Assembly: GCA_947359465.1 (NCBI GenBank)
Contig: OX375876.1
Location: forward strand, 68,702,998 to 68,766,997
Reading direction: 5' to 3'
Source: Metellina segmentata
Lineage: Eukaryota > Arthropoda > Arachnida > Araneae > Tetragnathidae
Length of the DNA stretch: 64,000 nucleotides
Under the pieces are notes generated by a model that saw only the letters and a program-made list of their open reading frames with translations, was not told the DNA's origin and made no database searches. Of the stretch, positions 55,776 through 64,000 are shown piece after piece; positions within the stretch are counted from its first letter, which is position 1, and each line of letters opens with the position of its first letter. The position numbers and the translations under genes were made by a program.

Positions 55776-57028
55776 TTCACGACCTTTTTTTACCTGACGC
55801 TCTATGTCTAGTGTTTGGCGGGTCTTGGTCAGATATGGCCCTTGTCCAACCTCAAAACAACCACCCAAAACGTTGATACCATGATTCAGTGGGTTCGCCC
55901 GCTGCTTCAGCAACCTCCTAATTGGGAGTGGAGAACTTGACTTAGGTAGGTACGATACGATTCACTTTTATTTCATGAAAACTCATTCCTATGATTGAAT
56001 GCAAACCTTTCATGCGTTACTCAAGTTCTACAGATGGATAAGAGGGAATTAGTGAGACCAGAAGTCTAGCCATTTCTCCGTAGTGAGTCCTGAATTGTTT
56101 GGCAGAGCATCGAAACATGTCTGAATTGCATACATGTCTGCAAGCATCTTTTGTTCTACCGTCGCAAGGAAAACCCACGGTATGTGGTCATTTCTACGGA
56201 AATTGGATCAAATTCCGTTTTAATACTGGACTCAAATTGAACTTCAAAGTCGTTTTGCATGTTTCTGCGACTTAAAGTATTTGTTTTATATCAGTTTAAC
56301 ACTTCCCGTGGGAACATACCCTCGGCTGGAGTGGTTTCTGGTGGTGTCTAGAGGAACTGTCAAAACACCAGAATTTGAGAGAAAACTTAAACTGCCATCT
56401 ATCCACTAAAACATATATTTAATTTCGAAGGATTTAACAAATATTTTCTGGAAATGGAATCACACTTTTTCACTATTAAAATTTGCTCCAGTGAGATTCG
56501 ATTATTTTTAGGCCAACCCTAATATACAGTGGAGGCATAGGTGGCCTATTTCTTTTGCTCTTGTTTTTTTTTTTTTGTTGTTCGTATCCGATCCATAAAT
56601 CTTGTTTCTGCCTACATATCCAAAGGATGAATATAAGCGTCAAATTTTTTAGAAACATATGTCAGAGAAAAACAAAACGTGTAGTTATTTTTTAATCTTT
56701 TGGATGCTCTCCATTATAAGCGGGCCAGATACGGCTGGCGGATATGTTGGTAAACTACACCCACTGCCAAAAGTTAAGCAAGGAGAGAAAAACGTTAATT
56801 TCTAGAAACCAATCTTAATTTGAGAAGCTGCAATTTGTTGCAGAGGTAAATGGAAGTATGCAAATGTGTTATTTAACAGCCAATCACGGTTTTGTGTCGA
56901 GAAATATGCAAAAAAGGCAGTCGTATAAGAAGCCAGCATTGTGAAGGGTTAGAGGAGTTACATGTAAGTGCTGATAAAAAGCGTATAGAACTTTGGTACG
57001 ATTAATTTTCAAGACATATGTTTCTATG
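55776..57028. other. Unassigned sequence
   Basis: 55800-55925 is GC-richer ('ttgtccaacctcaaaacaac', 'gtgggttcgcccgctgc'), possibly another repeat I cannot name. The rest is without recognisable features. Confidence 0.4.
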
Positions 57029-57310
57029 ACTTCCAGAAAACGAATGGCAGATAGTGAGCGCTGGTGTTCTGTAGGACGCCTTGAAACAGGGCAATCAATC
57101 ACTTATGTTGCTCTTTTCTTCGGCGTTTATCATTCCGTCTCTTCACGACTATGGAAGCAATTCCAAACAAGGCAAATATTTGTCCAAAGACCTGTGGCCG
57201 GCCACCCAAAGGTTACGACCCCGCGGAAGATCAATATATTGCTGTTGTAGCGAAACGGAATCGAAGAGAGACCTCCACACGTGAGACATCTATGGTTGCG
57301 TTAAATCAAC
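57029..57310 (+). pseudogene. Tc1-like transposase, N-terminal fragment
   Basis: The frame from about 57020 reads SRKRMADSERWCSVGRLETG, then SITYVALFFGVYHSVSSRLW (first helix-turn-helix) and RPVAGHPKVTTP (the G-R-P-R hinge motif, with Arg replaced by His). A single missing base near 57225 shifts the frame, after which AEDQYIAVVAKRNRRETSTR continues the second DNA-binding segment. Homology stops near 57310. There is no catalytic domain and no recognisable terminal repeat upstream. Confidence 0.85.
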
Positions 57311-57824
57311 AAAATATTCAGAATTTACGTAAAATAAAAATCGTTTGCTTTTTTAAAATTTGCAATTTTTTTAAGTACTATACCACAGCTCATAAAATGT
57401 AACTGCTGAAATGAAATTATTGAAATTTTTTATTTTATAACTTACAAAATAACGCACATGTCCCCTTTTTCTTCTTAAAATTCTAATAATAATGCTTTGT
57501 TATTGGTATAATTAGTATAAAAATTAATTCGGAGGCTTTATCTTCAAAAGGAATGACAAACAATCAATTTCTTCACTTATAGTTATAATATTTTTATTAT
57601 CCTTTTATCAAAAAAGTATTCCATGAGGATTATCACATAAAATAATATAAATTGCATAGCATATCATCAATATTTATATTTAACCAATAATTCATCAGTA
57701 TAAGTTTAAACACATGACATGTGTAATACATAATTATATAAGACAAGACAAGGAATAAGAAAAATGCTTTGAATAGAAAATAAGCTTAATTTTCTTTCAC
57801 AATTTTAAATACAATAATGTTACA
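57311..57824. other. Unassigned AT-rich sequence
   Basis: Nothing recognised. Confidence 0.45.
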
Positions 57825-59727
57825 AAACTAATTACAAACAACTTCTCGCAATTTGGCACTACATTTCAATTTTAGTTCTTTACTAGCAAAATACCCGACC
57901 TTACTCGGTTTGAATTGGTTTACTCTAGATTGAAGAGATAATCAAAATATATAATGACTTACGTTTTTTGTAGAGTAAAAATTTATTTTAACACCTTTTG
58001 CCATCTTTATATTTTCTACAACTTACTTTGGACACAAATCCTACACAATTCATCCATTCATGTAATATATTTCACATACATCGCACAATTGCTGTATGAC
58101 AAAGCTACAAAATGACGAAAGGTGATACTAAAGTTACTACTATAAAAGACGATTTATAGAAAGATTTGGAATTCCCTTTCTTAAGTTATTTTCATGTTCA
58201 ACTCAATTAATTAAAATTACGATTTACGGCGAGTGCTCTCGCACTCATAGTCAACAAAACAATATTTTTTTACTTGTGACACTCTTGCCTCCGGTATGCG
58301 ACATTGTGAAATTTTGCAATCTTCTCCTGTCATTACTACAACGAATTTTTTAATGTTGGAAAAAGTTCTAGTTTGGAATTTTAAACATTATTATTCTTTC
58401 AATAACGGCATTATTCTTTAAATAACGGCATTATTCTTTCAATAATGGCATAACTACACTTAAAATTTACTGAAAATTTATACTGACTTACCTAACAATT
58501 TTAAGTCTAATACTTTGTGGTGCTGTTGCGTGTGATGAGAAGGAAAACACATTTATTAAAATAATAAATATTTAAAACAGGAAACATCGAAATAAAACAA
58601 AATAAAAGATGTCGCAAAAAATTGTTCTAAAGATATTAATTTGTGATTCAAATTTTTCTCTTGATCTCGCACAGTTGCCACAACTTACAACTAACAGTGT
58701 ACAAAATTTAGAAATGAGAAATTAATTCAGAGCTAAAGAACCAGAAAAAATATCACTGCTTGCGCGATCTTGTTCATTCTCGTTTCGTTGAAAAATATCG
58801 TCTGTCCCAAATATTCGGAAAATCGTTTTCATTGCGCAAAGAATAAAAATAAGACTCGAAATAAATGAAGTATCAGAGATGAAATTCCATTTAAAAAAAA
58901 AAAATTGAAGAATAATTACTTTTTCAGCAGTACTGGTAAAGCAATCGAAGTAATCGTAATATTCAATAGACATTCCAATTTTTCCAAAACTACCAAATTA
59001 TGGTTCATTTAAGTATACTTACTCAGGTGTTTTAGCATGAAACTCAACTAAATATAACAATAAAGAAATATTTAATATTGCATTCACTAAACTAATAGAT
59101 AATGTATAAAATAAAATACACTGCAGTCAAATATCTGGAATACAATGTATGTGATGTTTACACAAACACACAAACACAAAATCGAGCATAGAACAGAAAG
59201 ACGGACAGACAGACTTTCGCAACCAATGCCACTCACTAAATGAAGATAAGTACTCACTGTATGCAAATTTCCATGAAAATATATTAAACCGCGTGGACGT
59301 GTATAGGGCACAACATACAGACAGACAGACAGACGGACAGACAGACAGACAGACACCAAACGAGAAAAAGGCGGATTCGGCATCAGAAGGGTCCAAAACG
59401 GATAGAAAACTTGAAATGGGTCGAAAATATTGAATGTACAAACAAACACTCCATTCTTATTTATATAGATACCATGCATAATTTGTGCATACATTCCACT
59501 GCAAATATTAAATCTATAAAAAGAATTTTCTAATAAACGAATTAATGTATCTGAATAAAAGTTAAAACTAAACTAATTACAAACAACTTCTCGCAGTTTG
59601 GCACTACATTTTAATTTTAGTTCTTTATACCATGCATAATTTGTGCATACATTCCACTGCAAATATTAAATCTATAAAAAGAATTTTCTAATAAACAAAT
59701 TAATGTATCTGAATAAAAGTTTTATTA
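57825..59727. repeat. 158-bp tandem duplicate, left unit split by a Helitron
   Basis: The left unit is 57825-57882 plus 59470-59569. The right unit is 59570-59727 and is uninterrupted. They share 'ctaattacaaacaacttctc', 'tttggcactacatt', 'aattttagttcttta', 'taccatgcataatttgtgca' and 'aaagaattttctaataaac'. The right unit shows the exact pre-insertion junction 'ttcttta|taccatg' at 59627/59628. Confidence 0.95.
57883..59469 (-). mobile_element. Complete non-autonomous Helitron, copy 2, limits proven by an adjacent empty site
   Basis: On the minus strand it starts TCTATATAAATAAGAATGGA (at 59469) and ends GGGTATTTTGCTAG (to 57883), 1,587 bp. It is homologous to 23269-24830, with an extra run of gtctgtctgtctg near 59320-59350. 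The neighbouring tandem duplicate lacks it and joins A to T directly, so insertion was exactly between A and T with no target duplication. It has no Rep/helicase coding sequence. Two overlapping ORFs at 59087-59494 run through sequence shared with copy 1 but are not conserved as proteins. Confidence 0.96.
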
Positions 59728-61627
59728 GACTTAATTTTATTTTTGATTTATTGTTCTTTAAACAAGAGCTGAATATTTATAAGACTTCCACTAAATATTA
59801 CACATCCACTAAGCATTATATGGCAATTTATGTTTGACTTTCAAATAAATGTGAAAACTACATTTTACCATATAACAAAATGATACAAAACAACATCTAC
59901 GTCTACAATGATACATCTTTATCAGGAAATAAAGAGATAAAAATATCAAGACTCTGATATTCTCAGTTTGTAAGTGTTTGCAGTTTTCACGTTTAATTCT
60001 ACTTTTGATTTACGTTTTGTATGCAATACATCACACACATTTTTTGCTTTACAAAATTTTTTTAATAATATATTGGTTGATGCCCAAACAATATGTTTCG
60101 TGACATGATCAGCTTTATAATTTTGTGGACAATCATTCCGCCTAATTATATTTCTTTAGGTGAGAGTTTATTTAACGAATTATAAAGCACAAATAACTGT
60201 TGATTATCAACTTTTAAAAATTAATTTTCATACTCACTCAACAGTTTTAATAAAACAAGATAATTATGAACTATCATGCAAAACACATCAGGATGAGGAT
60301 GAAGTAGTGAACCTCGATCTAAATTTTTAATTAATATTTAATGTCCACTAAATGCTAAATGTTTGTTTACTGTCAATACAGATTCATAGAATGAACACTG
60401 CTATACTAGATTGCAACGTTTCTTGGCACAGACGCACCGCCCTCGCGGAGGGGTAAAGTGAGTGATCCGTTTACTGTTGGGTTACAGTGAGAGGTTTCGA
60501 GGAGACGTCATACTTACAAGCTTCCAACTTGGCGCATTAATCTAATTTGGCCTTAAATTTAGCACGTAAATGTTTTGACAGCTTGCCTGTCAGTTGATAT
60601 AAGAAAAGCACAATTATAGTAGTTTTAAGACATTTTTATACAGTTAGTAATAGATAATATCGAAAGATATTTTTTGAATTTGCAATGGTATTTGTTTAAG
60701 TTATTGCTTCCTAAAAATTTTCAAAAAGAAGTATCCCAGGTCGCAAATGAAATTTTTAAGGCCGTCATTGAAAAATATGTATGAGGTGTGCCCCAGAATG
60801 TTATATTACTGTTCGAAAGAATATAATAGAATTTACCGCAATAAATACTTGCCTGAAATTTAAAAGAAGATTGTACTTCAATTAGTTAAAACTTGTATTT
60901 TAATATAAGTTTTATAGTATCCTTAAAGTTGTGATTTTTCAAAAATGCTGCAATTTTGAGCTGTCACTTTTCTTGCCGGGGTGCTATATGTCGGTTAATA
61001 TTGCCCAGAGTAAAAATGACCTCCTGGCAATAATACTAAATATCGGTTTTCGACATTTCACAATATTGAGTTATTTTCATTCAATATTAATCAATATACT
61101 TCTTATGGCTAATGTGATTGTTTATTTAGAGGGTACACAAGATTACAACAATCTTAAATTTTAAGAATTCTAAAAATATTACTCATTAAAAAATATAATA
61201 GTTTATAAAATTGAAGAGAACATATAATTTTTTAACTTTTAATTTTTAGAACCATATTTATAACAATTTTTGTAAGTAATGTACGTAAATATTTTTTTAA
61301 TGATTATTGTTTAACATTACTACAAACTTTTAATAGAATAAAAAATATAATAACTTTGTAAAATAAATAGAATAACCTTGAGTGTTCTCTAAATAAATCA
61401 TCACATATTCCATAAATAGGATATGAACCTCCTTAAAAACCTTTATGTATTCTTCACAATTTTAGAAATTCATGATAGATATAAAATTCAGCGAAATTTA
61501 GTTAGAATCCGGAGTTAATTCCATAATTAATCACAAAATACACAAATGTAGATTCGAATTCTAACAACAAATGCAACGCACGTAAGCTGAAAAAAAGTAA
61601 AAGTAAATACTAAATATCTGCCAATGT
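59728..61627. other. Unassigned AT-rich sequence
   Basis: A GC-richer patch at 60410-60540 includes a small 'ccctcgcggagggg' hairpin. No gene or element recognised. Confidence 0.45.
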
Positions 61628-61635
61628 CGCCAACA

Positions 61636-61694
61636 AGAATCGAGAGCGCGCGGAAAATGCTGGTTGGCTCTTATTGGCTGGCGCGCGATTCTAA
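61636..61694. other. GC-rich inverted repeat containing two reverse CCAAT motifs
   Basis: 'agaatcgagagcgcgc' and 'ggcgcgcgattct' form an imperfect inverted repeat around 'ggttggctcttattggctgg', which holds ATTGG (reverse CCAAT) and a TTGGC copy. It is the densest CpG patch in this half of the window. It could be a promoter core or the ends of a small element. No transcript model is visible beside it. Confidence 0.45.
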
Positions 61695-62337
61695 ATGAAA
61701 TTACTACGCTCCACGTAAAAGGCAAAATATTCAATATTTCACGCTAATTATGACAAAAAATCATTATATATGTGTGGGGTTAACAAATTAATCACATTTA
61801 TAAGTTGCAGTGCCTCATTGCATTCAAATATAGTACAAGGCGCTGGGAACTATTTGTTTCGTTTGCTCTCAGCGTATTCCTATTGTGCCAAGTAAGCCTG
61901 TAACTTAGTATATATTTTTAATATTGAATGTATACAATACCCAGAATTATATTTAATATACATATAATTTTAGAAATATATTCCTAATTCCGAATTGTAA
62001 AATAATTGTATTTAATTCATTTTCTTTTCTGTAATCGCACTTAATGTTCATTCAGGTTACAAGAAAGGTTGTTCTTGTATTAAAGCTTGTACTTATTCTA
62101 GTAAATGAACATCGATAGATGATAATGCATGAATTCTGCTACGATTAGAATATGAAATATTGGTTTCGATTCCAGAGAAGAACATTAAAAACAATTATTT
62201 TATAATTCGGAATGGGGTGTTAACACATATAATCTTTCGTAAATAGAATTTAAATTGCGGACAATGGAGTGAAACTTGTGCTAACTAAATCCATTAATTT
62301 TGTATTCTTATAAAATGCTTGGCCGTATGGATTGCGC
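61695..62337. other. Unassigned AT-rich sequence
   Basis: Nothing recognised. Confidence 0.45.
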
Positions 62338-62562
62338 GTATGGTTTGGCCAGTGTACTCTCCCGACCTTAATCCCATTGAAAATATTTGGGATGCCCTCG
62401 ACCGTGCTGTGTCTACACGTTTCCTACCTCCAGCTACTCTCACATAGTTGCAAACTGCTCTACAGGAGTAATGGCAATTACTTGACTCTGGGATGGTTGA
62501 TCACAACAACCTCATGGAAAACATGGTCACACGCTGTAAACTTTGTTAGAGAATAATTGATG
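62338..62562 (+). pseudogene. Tc1-like transposase, C-terminal fragment
   Basis: The frame beginning at 62340 reads MVWPVYSPDLNPIENIWDAL, the block with the third catalytic Glu, then DRAVSTRFLPPATLT. A TAG and a second TAA/TAG interrupt the L..ALQE.W segment. 'aacctcatggaaaacatggt' and 'cacacgctgtaaactttg' encode a NNLMENM / TRCKLC-like end cognate to the S-M-x-x-R-C family C-terminus. Nothing N-terminal remains and no inverted repeat was found. Confidence 0.85.
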
Positions 62563-62640
62563 GTCGCATACCCTATTAATGTCGGTTATGTTTATATGTT
62601 TTGTATTTAAACATCATTTTGTTTCCTACTACAATATGAC

Positions 62641-62755
62641 TTCATCTTATAATTTATGAAAATTTAATATTGTTTTAATCTTATAATTTATGAAAATTTA
62701 GTATTGTTTTCATCTTATAATTTATGAAAATTCAATATTGTTTTCATCTTTGTAT
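62641..62755. repeat. 34-bp tandem repeat, about three copies
   Basis: 'aatttatgaaaattta' recurs at 62651, 62685 and 62719, exactly 34 bp apart, with 'tattgttttcatcttat' between. Near-identical copies, so a young array. Confidence 0.94.
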
Positions 62756-64000
62756 TTAATTCTTTGTTTTGTCTCATGCATAGACATATTTGTTACTTTC
62801 CTACCGCATTTCGTGTCAATCAAAGCTATACTCGTCGTTTTTTTTTTTCGCATTTTACCTTTCGTGCTTAATTTTTGGCAGTGAGTGTATTTCAATAACA
62901 TAAGGTAGAAGGGATACATTAATTTAATTTCTTTTATTCAGAAACCTTTCCATTTTTACAACTTCGATATTTCTAACTTTAAAAATAGCATAAGCATTAG
63001 ATTGAACATAATGAAAACTAAAAGTCGTATTATTTCTGTGTAGTTTGTAATTTTAACTGAACTCTAACTTCAAAATCATAAAGTATTCAAAAAGGCACTT
63101 AAAACTTAAAAAAGCGTTTTTGCACACACAAGCAAACCGAAATGAAGCAGTTGAACTTCTCCACTATTTCTGTATGCATTCACCAGTTTAAAAAAAAAAC
63201 AGCCTTGCGCTTTTCGAGAAAATGGCGCGGGGAATATAAAATTGTTTCCACGAAACTCCTTTTTAAGCGAAAAAGAAGAGTCGGTCTATGTAAAATGGGT
63301 TTAAAATGTAGATATACTAAGTTGAGTGCTTTTTCTTATCGTTACTCCCAACCGAATTAAAAGAGGAATAAAATATTCGAGGTTAATAAAACAAAACGAA
63401 ATAACTCTTCCATTTTTTTTGCACGCTAGTGTTTTTCCCTTACACAGTCATTTGCTAAGCAACGCAGACACTATGAGGGGATTCACCAAGATTTACAGCC
63501 GAGTAAAAGTAACTCTATTACGAGTTAAGTCACTTCTCTTTATTGCTATAAAAGTCCTTTTTCCCCGTTGCCCACTTTATTCTTCTTGAACATGAGTCCC
63601 CTTTCATATATCTTGATCACGTTCTTTACTCTGCGATACGGTAAAACGAGATTTATGAATGGACGAATGATTCCTTTGTTCTATTCATTAGGAATCGAGT
63701 GTCTCTATAAATGCGATAATAATGCGAGCAAAATATTTATTTGCTTATTGATGGCAAAATTGACATGACTCAAAAAAGTTAACTTTAACGATTATTTGCG
63801 AAAGAAGATTTGAAAACCTGAAAGGGTACATCTTACTTTTATGAATGATTCTATTGATCGATTCATTATAAATAGGAGGTTTTTGTAACGTAAAATTTTT
63901 GTAGTTCTTTTATCTTTATTAAATGTTCGTAACACATTTCACAGTTTGATTCCCGTCTTTTGATCGAAAAGTTCGTTGTTACTTTATAAGAATGAAATTA
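62756..64000. other. Unassigned sequence to window end
   Basis: No transposon end, RNA gene or recognisable coding region. Short ORFs at 63142, 63326 and 63568 lack domains. Confidence 0.45.

Noticed and set aside
55425..55913. 162-codon minus-strand ORF as a gene
   Set aside because: Much of it is the antisense of a SINE (55550-55775), which explains its open frame and higher GC.

Overview
This window looks like a gene-poor stretch of a large, AT-rich arthropod genome. An araneomorph spider is my best guess, because the Tc1/mariner transposase families, the tRNA-derived SINE and the Helitron ends resemble repeats I associate with spider assemblies. That is recognition from memory, not a search. 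I found no convincing host protein-coding gene, no rRNA or tRNA gene, no CRISPR array and no prokaryotic operon structure. Nearly everything that can be named is a mobile element, a relic of one, or a tandem repeat.

Layout. 1-3 kb: degenerate short repeats, one weak exon-like ORF, and a 43-bp minisatellite. 3.2-7.2 kb: a Helitron 3' fragment, a palindrome-rich Helitron candidate and a MITE. 7.3-13.2 kb: local duplications, a Tc1-like transposase in two decayed halves and, between them, a TA-flanked MITE with a fold-back element inside it. 14.5-17.7 kb: two Tc1-like elements, one almost intact, bordered by (TA)n tracts. 19.8-26.7 kb: a tRNA-derived SINE, Tc1 fragments and two complete non-autonomous Helitrons. 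30.2-30.7 kb: a second copy of the MITE, in the opposite orientation. 34.2-35.5 kb: a mariner-type element with DD41D spacing and both terminal repeats. 36.5-40.3 kb: a hAT element with 8-bp target duplications that has been filled with a (TA)n tract and three different Tc1/mariner copies. 44-48.3 kb: tandem repeats, including a ~300-bp satellite that carries a SINE tail in every unit. 52.4-55.4 kb: a 53-bp minisatellite inside a larger duplicated segment, then a hAT-like element packed with CATCGATG palindromes. 57-59.7 kb: a Tc1 fragment and a Helitron whose empty insertion site survives next door in a tandem duplicate. 62.3 kb: another Tc1 fragment.

The elements do not work together as a system. 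They record successive insertions. At least twelve Tc1/mariner copies or fragments are present, all carrying stop codons, frameshifts, deletions or catalytic changes, so none looks able to move itself. No Helitron or hAT copy carries recognisable Rep/helicase or hAT transposase coding sequence. Three low-repeat, GC-richer islands (about 32.0-32.6, 48.9-49.5 and 53.3-53.8 kb) stand out from the background and could be host regulatory DNA or untranslated exons. This last point is inference only.
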